Positions 7,582 through 12,308 of a stretch of DNA of 12,308 nucleotides are shown here, piece by piece (within the stretch, counting starts at the first letter, position 1; each line of letters opens with the position of its first letter). The stretch comes from an uncultured Rivibacter sp. (GTDB lineage: Bacteria; Pseudomonadota; Gammaproteobacteria; Burkholderiales; Burkholderiaceae), in contig CAMLNA010000128.1 in assembly GCA_946481025.1 (NCBI GenBank), positions 1 to 12,308 of the forward strand. Direction: 5' to 3'. Under the pieces are notes generated by a model, which made no database searches, was not told where the DNA came from, and was given only the letters and a program-made list of their open reading frames with translations. Both the position numbers and the translations under genes were made by a program.

Positions 7582-9113
7582 AGCCCGAAGTCCTCTGGGT
7601 AGTGGTCGAGCGCCGAGCGCACCGGGTAGGGCGTCATGCCGCCCATGGCGCACAGGCTGCCTTGTTCCATGGTGTCGCACAGCTCGCGCAGCAGCGCCAC
7701 CTGCTGGATGCGCTGGCTGCCGGTGGTGATGCGGTCGATGACCTCCACGCCGCGCGTGGAGCCGATGCGGCAGGGCGTGCACTTGCCGCACGATTCGACG
7801 GCGCAGAACTCCATGGCATAACGCGCGAGCCGGGCCATGTCGGCCGTGTCGTCGTGCACGACGATGCCGCCGTGCCCGAGCACCGCGCCCATCGCGGCAT
7901 AGGCCTCGTAGTCGAGCGGCACGTCCCATTTGTCGGGCGGCACGTAGGCGCCCAGGGGGCCGCCCACCTGCACCGCCTTGATGGGCCGGCCCGAGCGGCT
8001 GCCGCCGCCGAAGTCGTGCAGCAGCTCGCGCAGTGTCACGCCGAAGGGCACCTCGACCAGCCCGCCGCGGAGGATGTTGCCCGCCAGCTGGAAGGGCAGT
8101 GTGCCGGTGGAGCGGCCCATGCCCAGCGCCTTGTAGGCGGCGGCGCCGTGCTCCATGACCATGGGCACGCTGGAGAAGGTGATCACGTTGTTGACGACCG
8201 TGGGCTGCCCGAAGAGCCCGGCCATCGCCGGCACCGGCGGCTTGGCGCGCACCATGCCGCGCTTGCCTTCCAGGCTTTCGAGCATGGCCGTCTCTTCGCC
8301 GCACACGTAGGAGCCGGCCCCCATGCGCACTTCGAGATGGAAGGCGCGGCCCGAGCCTGCCACGTCGTCGCCCAGCCAGCCGGCCGCGGCGGCACGCCGG
8401 ACGGCCTCGGTCAGGGTCGCCACCGCATGCGGGTATTCGGAGCGCACGTACACGTAGCCTTGCGTGGCACCCACCGCCAGCGCGGCGATCGTCATGCCCT
8501 CGATGAGCATGTACGGGTCGCCTTCCATCGTCATGCGGTCGGAGAAGGTGCCGGAGTCGCCTTCGTCGGCGTTGCACACCACATATTTTTGTGGGGCCGG
8601 AGTGTTGAGCACCGTCTTCCACTTGATGCCGGCCGGGAAGGCCGCACCGCCCCGGCCGCGCAGGCCCGAGTCGAACACCTCCTGCACGATGGCGGCCGGT
8701 TCCATGCTGAGGGCGCGCCGCAGGCCGGCCCAGCCCCCGTGGGCTTCGAAGTCGGCCAGCGACAGCGGGTCGGTCACGCCCATGCGCCTGAACACGTGGC
8801 GCTGCTGCCCGGCGAGGTACGGGATGGCCTCGGTGGGGCCGTGGCACAGGGCATGTGCGCCGCCCTGCAGCAGCCCGGCATCGAGCAGCGCCGGCACGTC
8901 CTCGGGCGCGACCGGCCCGTAGGCGATGCGGCCGGCGGGTGTTTCCACCTCCAGCAGCGGCTCCAGCCAGAAGAGGCCGCGCGAGCCGTTGCGCACCAGC
9001 TCGACCGCCGCGCCGCGCCGTGCGCATTCGGCCTGCAGCGTGTCGGCCACCGCGTCGGCGCCCAGCGCCAGGGCGCAGGCATCGCGCGGCACGAACAGGC
9101 GGGTGGCGGTCAT
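7578..9113 (-). CDS. fdsB: NAD-dependent formate dehydrogenase beta subunit (FMN, NAD-binding)
   Basis: FdsB is the NAD-reducing flavin subunit, related to NuoF of respiratory complex I and to HoxF. The 511-residue product has an N-terminal thioredoxin-like region of about 100 residues that lacks a cluster-binding Cys set. The NuoF-like domain then carries the FMN/NAD glycine motif GLRGRGGAAFPAG at 150-162, NADEGDSGTFSDR at 181-193 and GAGSYVCGEETAM at 265-277. A [4Fe-4S] site near the C terminus uses SCGKCTPCR (Cys442, 445, 448) plus Cys488 in LCAMGGM. Electrons from FdsA reach FMN here and reduce NAD+ to NADH. The ATG at 9113 overlaps the fdsG stop by four bases and has GGAG eight bases upstream. 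Longer readings in this frame run into fdsG and are unlikely. Confidence 0.98.
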   Translation of the reverse strand: MTATRLFVPRDACALALGADAVADTLQAECARRGAAVELVRNGSRGLFWLEPLLEVETPAGRIAYGPVAPEDVPALLDAGLLQGGAHALCHGPTEAIPYLAGQQRHVFRRMGVTDPLSLADFEAHGGWAGLRRALSMEPAAIVQEVFDSGLRGRGGAAFPAGIKWKTVLNTPAPQKYVVCNADEGDSGTFSDRMTMEGDPYMLIEGMTIAALAVGATQGYVYVRSEYPHAVATLTEAVRRAAAAGWLGDDVAGSGRAFHLEVRMGAGSYVCGEETAMLESLEGKRGMVRAKPPVPAMAGLFGQPTVVNNVITFSSVPMVMEHGAAAYKALGMGRSTGTLPFQLAGNILRGGLVEVPFGVTLRELLHDFGGGSRSGRPIKAVQVGGPLGAYVPPDKWDVPLDYEAYAAMGAVLGHGGIVVHDDTADMARLARYAMEFCAVESCGKCTPCRIGSTRGVEVIDRITTGSQRIQQVALLRELCDTMEQGSLCAMGGMTPYPVRSALDHYPEDFGL

Positions 9114-9592
9114 TGGGGCTGCTCCAGCGCTGCGATCACGCGGTCGAACCGGGCAGGCGTCATGCGGGCATGCAACTGCTCGCCCACCATCACCGCCGGC
9201 GATGCGGCGCACAACCCCAGGCAGTACACCGGCTCCAGCGTGTAGGTGCCGTCTCCGCGGGTGTGGTGCTCCTGGCAGTGCAAGGTGCGCTCGGCATGCG
9301 CCAGCAGCGCATCGGCGCCGCAGGCCTTGCACGATTCCGCCTTGCACACCTGCACCACGGTGCGCCCCGGCGGCTCGCTGCGGAAGTGGTGGTAGTAGCT
9401 GATGACCCCATGCACCTCGGCACGCGAAAGGTTCATGCCGGCCGCGATGGCGGGCACCGCGCCAGGCGGTATGTGGCCGAGCGCGTCCTGCACCGCATGG
9501 AGCAGTGGCAGCAGGCCGCCCGGCACTTGCCGGAAGCGGCCGATCAGTTGCTCGACCAGCTCGGCGGTCGGCACGGCATGTGGGGTGTTCAT
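9110..9592 (-). CDS. fdsG: NAD-dependent formate dehydrogenase gamma subunit ([2Fe-2S])
   Basis: FdsG is a thioredoxin-fold [2Fe-2S] subunit homologous to NuoE of complex I. The 160-residue product has the expected cluster ligands Cys83 and Cys88 (VCKAESCKACG), then Cys124 and Cys128 (VYCLGLCAASP). The N-terminal helical region includes LLPLLHAVQDALGHIP, typical of the family. With FdsB it forms the diaphorase module that passes electrons to NAD+. It is the first gene of the operon and is read away from the divergent regulator gene. The ATG at 9592 has no clear Shine-Dalgarno sequence, but no other start fits the family N terminus. A TTATGC/GCATAA palindrome lies 14 bases upstream of the start codon. 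Confidence 0.96.
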   Translation of the reverse strand: MNTPHAVPTAELVEQLIGRFRQVPGGLLPLLHAVQDALGHIPPGAVPAIAAGMNLSRAEVHGVISYYHHFRSEPPGRTVVQVCKAESCKACGADALLAHAERTLHCQEHHTRGDGTYTLEPVYCLGLCAASPAVMVGEQLHARMTPARFDRVIAALEQPQ

Positions 9593-9606
9593 CTGTGGGG
9601 CTTGAT

Positions 9607-9625
9607 TTATGCGGGGCGGGCATAA
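9607..9625. promoter_or_regulatory. TTATGC-N7-GCATAA palindrome, candidate operator of the fds operon
   Basis: TTATGC (9607-9612) and GCATAA (9620-9625) form a perfect 6-bp inverted repeat with a 7-base spacer. It lies just upstream of the fdsG start and downstream of the candidate fds promoter, a position suited to a repressor or an mRNA-leader element. A third TTATGC copy occurs at 9701-9706 in the same 142-bp spacer. The A/T-rich half-sites stand out in GC-rich surroundings. The repeat is seen directly; binding by the neighbouring regulator is inferred. Confidence 0.45.
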
Positions 9626-9649
9626 GAAAGGCCCGAGCCCCTGGACGCC

Positions 9650-9678
9650 AATCTACGTGTGCTCGGTGGCAACCGCAA
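9650..9678 (-). promoter_or_regulatory. Candidate sigma-70 promoter of the fds operon
   Basis: Read on the minus strand, TTGCGG (9673-9678) and TAGATT (9650-9655) are separated by exactly 17 bases. The matches to consensus are three of six for the -35 and four of six for the -10. Transcription would begin near 9643, giving a leader of about 50 bases before fdsG. The TTATGC palindrome would then lie at about +18 to +36. Modest matches such as these are usual for an activated promoter, but also arise by chance. Confidence 0.35.
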
Positions 9679-9702
9679 TATGACGGAGCGCTCAGGAGGC
9701 TT

Positions 9703-9720
9703 ATGCTGCTCGCCTCTTAA
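9703..9720 (+). other. Five-residue mini-ORF (MLLAS) with strong Shine-Dalgarno upstream of the regulator gene
   Basis: A full AGGAGG sequence at 9694-9699 precedes ATG-CTG-CTC-GCC-TCT-TAA, encoding Met-Leu-Leu-Ala-Ser. The stop lies 14 bases before the regulator start at 9735. The SD-to-ATG gap is only three bases, which is tight. The mini-ORF start also overlaps the third TTATGC copy. It could be a leader peptide that couples translation to the regulator gene, or a coincidence. No longer in-frame start for the regulator uses this SD. Confidence 0.3.
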
Positions 9721-9734
9721 GGGCTAACCCTCAG

Positions 9735-10832
9735 ATGCACAAGGTATCGATCCACCCCCAGTGGACCATCCGCCAGCCGAGCGGCAACCAGCTGTCGCCG
9801 CGCCTGCTCGAGCTGCTGGCGCAGGTGCAGGAGTTCGGCAGCCTGTCGGCCGCCTGCCAGCACACCGGCGCTTCCTATCGCCACGCCTGGGACCTGGTGC
9901 GCCAGGGCGAGCAGCAGCTGGGCGTGCCGCTGCTGCACATGGAGCGCGGCAAGGGGTCCAAGCTCACGCCACTGGGCGAGAAGCTGGTGTGGGCCGGCCA
10001 CCGCATCGTGGCGAGGCTGTCGCCCGTGCTCGACACGTTGGCCTCGGAGCTCGAGGTGGAGATCGAGCGGGTGATCGGCGCCGGCCAGCCGGCGCTGGTG
10101 CGCGTGCATGCCAGCCACGGTTTCTCGATCGAGAAACTGCTCGATGCGCTGGCGCGGGAGCAGGTGGCGGTGGAGCGCAAGTACGTGGGCAGCCAGGAGG
10201 CCGCGGCCTCGCTGCACGACGGCGCCTGCGACCTGGCCGGCCTGCCCATCCCGCTGGGCGAGTTCGAGGAAAGGGCGGTGGCCCACTACGCGCGCTGGTT
10301 CGACTTCCGCGCAAGCCGGGTCATCCACGTCGCCACCCGCCGCCAGGGCCTGATGGTGGCGCCCGGCAACCCGAAGAAGATCTACGACGTGCACGACCTC
10401 GCACGCCCTGGCGTGCGCTTCATCAACCGGCAGCGGGGCTCGGGCACGCGCTTCCTGCTCGACTGCCTGCTGGAGCGCGACGGCGTCGATGCCGCCCGCA
10501 TCGCCGGCTTCGAGCAGGGCGAACTCACTCACGCCGCGGTGGCCGCCTACGTGGCCAGCGGCATGGCCGACGTGGGGCTGGGCGTCGAAACGCCGGCGCG
10601 GCACTTCAAGCTCGACTTCCTGCCGATCGCCACCGAGTGCTACTTCCTGCTGTGCCACGAGCTGTCGCTCGCCAAGCCGGGCATCCAGGCCACGCTGGAC
10701 ATCCTGCGCAGCGAGTCCTTCCAGCACGCGGTGGACAGCCTGCCGGGTTACCAGGCCCACAAGTGCGGGCAGATCGAGACGCTGCGGCAGGCGTTCCCGG
10801 CGTACAAGCCGAGGCGGGCGGCGGCGCGCTGA
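9735..10832 (+). CDS. ModE-type winged-helix regulator with PBP-like effector domain (probable fds regulator)
   Basis: This is a 365-residue cytosolic transcription regulator. Residues about 22-88 form a ModE/LysR-like winged helix (FGSLSAACQHTGASYRHAWD, then KGSKLTPLGEKLV), closely resembling the SYKSAWD helix of E. coli ModE. A helical linker follows. From about 120 to 345 comes a periplasmic-binding-protein-like domain of the COG1910 type, marked by FINRQRGSGTRFLLD at 229-243 and VASGMADVGLGVET at 273-286. It has no MOP/TOBE molybdate-binding domain as in E. coli ModE. In Ralstonia/Cupriavidus a regulatory gene, fdsR, controls the fds operon, and this gene sits where fdsR would be. I leave the symbol empty because I cannot confirm identical architecture. 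The ligand may be molybdate, tungstate or a related small anion. The ATG at 9735 is the first start in the frame; AAGGG lies 11 bases upstream. Confidence 0.94.
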   Translation: MHKVSIHPQWTIRQPSGNQLSPRLLELLAQVQEFGSLSAACQHTGASYRHAWDLVRQGEQQLGVPLLHMERGKGSKLTPLGEKLVWAGHRIVARLSPVLDTLASELEVEIERVIGAGQPALVRVHASHGFSIEKLLDALAREQVAVERKYVGSQEAAASLHDGACDLAGLPIPLGEFEERAVAHYARWFDFRASRVIHVATRRQGLMVAPGNPKKIYDVHDLARPGVRFINRQRGSGTRFLLDCLLERDGVDAARIAGFEQGELTHAAVAAYVASGMADVGLGVETPARHFKLDFLPIATECYFLLCHELSLAKPGIQATLDILRSESFQHAVDSLPGYQAHKCGQIETLRQAFPAYKPRRAAAR

Positions 10833-10840
10833 GCGGGGCG

Positions 10841-10852
10841 GGCGGGCCCGCC
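10841..10852. terminator. GC palindrome between convergent genes, weak terminator candidate
   Basis: GGCGGGCCCGCC is a perfect 12-bp palindrome in the 19-bp gap between the regulator stop (10830-10832) and the crotonase stop (10852-10854). A hairpin with a four-base loop could form on either strand. No T-tract follows on either side, so a role in bidirectional termination is only suggested by position. Confidence 0.25.
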
Positions 10853-11544
10853 TACCTCAGCGCCCGTTGCGCCTGGTTCTCCAGCTCGATCGCCTGCTCG
10901 AAGCGGCTCAGGCCGACTTCGTTGAGCACTCGCTTGAAGTGGCGCACCACCTCGGGTCGAAGGCTGGCCAGGCGCGAAGCAACGTCGTCCGCCGATGCGT
11001 CCAACTGGGTGTCGGCAACGACCTGCCAGACCAGGCCCCACGACTTCGCCATGTCCGCGGTGAACTCCTCGCCGAGAAGGGTCAGCGCCTTCGCTCGGGA
11101 CAGCCCTGCGCAGGCGGGCAACGTGGCGCTCAAGCCGCCGGTGACGAACACCCCGATCGAGGCTTCCGGCAGCTTGAAGCGGCTGCTGGCGGCCGCGATG
11201 GCGACGTCGGCGTTGAGCATCCACTCCAAGCCTGCGCCGACCGTCCATCCGTGCACCGCGAAGAGGACGGGCTTGTCGAGACGGACCAGCGCTCGCGACA
11301 CGTCTTGCACCAGCACCAGGTCGAGCTCCGTCGGCGGAGCGGATACGTCGCGCCCGGCGCAGAACGCGCGGCCGTTTCCTGCCACGCGCACGACGCGCAC
11401 GGCGTCGTCGGATGCGGCGGCTTCCAGTGCCGTCAGGAGCGCCTGAGCCAGTTCGTTGTCGATGGCATTGAGTTTTTCGGGGCGGTTCAGCGTCAGCGTC
11501 ATCACGCCGTCCCTGACGCCCCTCAGCAATCCGGGTGTCTTCAT
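10852..11544 (-). CDS. Enoyl-CoA hydratase/isomerase (crotonase) family protein, short at the C terminus
   Basis: Crotonases act on acyl-CoA thioesters, stabilising an enolate in an oxyanion hole. The 230-residue product begins MKTPGLLRGVRDGVMTLTLN and then has RPEKLNA, as expected. Oxyanion-hole segments are visible at FCAGRDV (61-67) and HGWTVGAGLEWMLNADV (98-114). Glu127 in KLPEASIG matches the first catalytic glutamate of classical enoyl-CoA hydratase (Glu144 in rat). The second (rat Glu164) appears replaced within AKALTLLG, so simple hydratase activity is doubtful. The protein ends at QAQRALR, about 20-30 residues earlier than usual, and lacks the common C-terminal EGVxAFLEKR-like segment. 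The frame beyond the stop does not restore it. I chose ATG 11544 by family fit; there is no clear Shine-Dalgarno sequence, and the ORF extended upstream to 11769 has unrelated sequence. Substrate unknown. Confidence 0.9.
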   Translation of the reverse strand: MKTPGLLRGVRDGVMTLTLNRPEKLNAIDNELAQALLTALEAAASDDAVRVVRVAGNGRAFCAGRDVSAPPTELDLVLVQDVSRALVRLDKPVLFAVHGWTVGAGLEWMLNADVAIAAASSRFKLPEASIGVFVTGGLSATLPACAGLSRAKALTLLGEEFTADMAKSWGLVWQVVADTQLDASADDVASRLASLRPEVVRHFKRVLNEVGLSRFEQAIELENQAQRALR

Positions 11545-11582
11545 GGCCGGCCATTGTGCGCGCAGCGGCCTGCCGGCAGGCC
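11543..11582. repeat. Two perfect palindromes at the start of the crotonase gene
   Basis: ATGGCCGGCCAT (11543-11554) is a perfect 12-bp palindrome overlapping the crotonase start codon. GGCCTGCCGGCAGGCC (11567-11582) is a perfect 16-bp palindrome 12 bases further upstream. Both lie at the gene end of the 175-bp spacer between the divergent crotonase and small exported protein genes, where an operator could sit. Palindromes of G and C are fairly frequent by chance in DNA of this composition, so a regulatory role is unproved. Confidence 0.3.
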
Positions 11583-11649
11583 TGGCCGCCCGGTCCGTCC
11601 GCCTCGCCTGCAGTTCATGCCGGCTTCGCTGCAACTCGTCGCAAGCCGG

Positions 11650-11678
11650 TTGGAGGCGATGGTGCCGCTGCCTAGAGT
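11650..11678 (+). promoter_or_regulatory. Candidate promoter of the small exported protein gene
   Basis: TTGGAG (11650-11655) and TAGAGT (11673-11678) are 17 bases apart, with three and four of six matches to the sigma-70 boxes. Transcription would begin near 11685, about 35 bases before the ATG at 11720. The spacing is right but the matches are only fair. Confidence 0.3.
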
Positions 11679-11719
11679 TCGCTCCATCGCAAGCAATCAA
11701 CCACCTCACGGAGCCCGAC

Positions 11720-11905
11720 ATGATCAGCCGCCTCACCGCCATCGCCGCCACCTTCGCCGTGTTCGCCACCGCATCGCTGGCCTTCGCCTTCGAAGTGCGA
11801 CAAGATCAGGCCGCCGCGGTCCAGGCGCCGGTGAAGGTCGTGCGCACCGTCGAGCTGCCGCGGGTCGAGATCTCTGCCAAGCGCCTGCCGCAAGCTCAGG
11901 GTTGA
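11720..11905 (+). CDS. Small exported protein of unknown function (61 residues)
   Basis: I do not recognise a named family. The 61-residue product starts MISRLTAIAATFAVFATASL and has a typical Sec signal peptide, with a basic start, a hydrophobic core and a probable cleavage after AFA near residue 23. The mature part would be about 38 residues and contains VKVVRTVELPRVEISAKR. A V-x-LP-x-V-x-(I/V) stretch of this sort appears, from memory, in other small exported proteins of Burkholderiales, but I cannot name the family. It has no cysteines, so it is neither a lipoprotein nor disulfide-bonded. GGAG at 11710-11713 lies six bases before the ATG, supporting translation. The SHOCT-PspC gene follows 46 bases downstream on the same strand and may be co-transcribed. 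Confidence 0.75.
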   Translation: MISRLTAIAATFAVFATASLAFAFEVRQDQAAAVQAPVKVVRTVELPRVEISAKRLPQAQG

Positions 11906-11951
11906 GCGGCAGCAGCCGCACGACACGACGACATTGCGGAGTCCAAGCACC

Positions 11952-12308
11952 ATGTCATTGCCCGACGAACTGGCCAAGCTCGAAGAACTGCATCGGCGCG
12001 GCGCGCTGTCCGACGACGAATACGCGCGGGCCAAGGCCCGGGTGCTGGCCGGCGAGCCGGCACCGCGCAGCACGCCGGCGGCGGTGTCGGCGGTCAACGG
12101 CCTGGTCCGCAGCCGCGACGACCGCTGGCTGGGCGGCGTGTGCGGCGGCCTGGCCGCCACCACCGGCGTGGCCAACTGGATCTGGCGGCTGCTGTTCGTG
12201 CTGGCGGTGTTCTGTGCCGGCGCGAGCGTCGTGGCCTACCTGCTGCTGTGGATCTTCGTGCCGGAGGCGCCGGCGGCGCACGCCGAGGGCGTCCGCCAGG
12301 ATGCCTGA
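11952..12308 (+). CDS. SHOCT and PspC domain membrane protein
   Basis: This 118-residue protein joins two small domains. Residues 3-33 (DELAKLEELHRRGALSDDEY) form a SHOCT motif, a short helical segment common at the ends of membrane-associated proteins. Residues about 53-105 form a PspC domain: SRDDRWLGGVCGGLA, then a membrane segment at about 78-103 (the LLFVLAVF ... YLLLWIF stretch) ending in VPE. PspC-domain proteins are often linked to envelope stress, but this one is not beside pspA or pspB here, so I do not call it pspC. The ATG at 11952 has GGAG ten bases upstream. A TTG at 11934 would add six residues and is less likely. The stop codon is the last three bases of the window, so the gene is complete. 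Confidence 0.92.
   Translation: MSLPDELAKLEELHRRGALSDDEYARAKARVLAGEPAPRSTPAAVSAVNGLVRSRDDRWLGGVCGGLAATTGVANWIWRLLFVLAVFCAGASVVAYLLLWIFVPEAPAAHAEGVRQDA

Noticed and set aside
7582..9027. Upstream extension of the fdsA reading frame to a 1443-residue product.
   Set aside because: The added part lies wholly inside fdsB in another frame. The ATG at 7581 gives the normal FdsA N terminus and length.
2339..9245. Very long plus-strand open frames opposite the DUF805 and fds genes (about 1009, 900 and 547 codons).
   Set aside because: They are mirror frames of real minus-strand genes in GC-rich DNA. Their products are rich in Arg, His, Ala and Gly with no recognisable domain.
9114..9623. Upstream extension of the fdsB frame to a 681-residue product.
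   Set aside because: The extra part overlaps fdsG in another frame and shows no domain. The ATG at 9113 has a good ribosome binding site and family fit.
11545..11769. Upstream extension of the crotonase frame to 305 residues.
   Set aside because: The extension crosses the start of the divergent small exported gene and does not resemble crotonase sequence.
1..12308. Mobile elements, CRISPR arrays, tRNA or rRNA genes and attachment sites.
   Set aside because: I found no transposase or integrase coding sequence, no spaced direct repeats, no tRNA-like cloverleaf and no change in composition suggesting an island.

Overview
The window is a high-GC, gene-dense chromosomal stretch whose gene content and protein style point to a betaproteobacterium of the order Burkholderiales, probably Comamonadaceae or a near relative (inferred from protein resemblance; no search was run). 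I saw no tRNA or rRNA gene, insertion sequence, CRISPR array, integrase or other mark of recent transfer. No gene-free stretch exceeds about 175 bases.

Layout. (1) 2-2311, plus strand: a subtilisin/kexin-like S8 protease with an N-terminal prodomain-like region and two C-terminal P domains; its frame is open at the left edge, so its beginning may lie outside. (2) 2315-3514, minus strand, only 3 bp from the protease stop: a membrane protein with a zinc-ribbon-like motif, a DUF805 core and a Cys-containing C-terminal domain. (3) 3635-9592, minus strand: a complete soluble NAD-dependent molybdenum formate dehydrogenase operon in the order fdsG-fdsB-fdsA-fdhD(fdsC)-fdsD. The first four genes are joined by three successive 4-base stop/start overlaps. 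(4) 9735-10832, plus strand, divergent from fdsG: a regulator with a ModE-type winged helix and a periplasmic-binding-protein-like C-terminal domain, in the place where fdsR is known in Ralstonia/Cupriavidus. The 142-bp divergent spacer holds a TTATGC/GCATAA palindrome, a third copy of the hexamer, a plausible fds promoter and a five-residue mini-ORF with a strong Shine-Dalgarno sequence. (5) 10852-11544, minus strand: a short crotonase-family protein that ends before the usual C-terminal segment. (6) 11720-11905 and 11952-12308, plus strand: a 61-residue exported protein of unknown role and a SHOCT-PspC membrane protein.

How the genes work together. FdsA oxidises formate to CO2 at a bis-molybdopterin-guanine-dinucleotide Mo centre. 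Electrons run through its Fe-S clusters to FdsG and FdsB, where FMN reduces NAD+ to NADH. FdhD supplies the sulfur ligand needed for an active Mo centre and FdsD is the small delta subunit. The divergent regulator probably controls the operon, perhaps in response to molybdate or another small ligand. The protease, DUF805 protein, crotonase and PspC protein are flanking genes with no evident link to formate metabolism.

The window is mostly well-understood biology. The points most worth a second look are the fdsR-fdsG control region, the twin-P-domain protease without a visible signal peptide, the shortened crotonase and the small exported protein. I do not see convincing evidence for a wholly new system.
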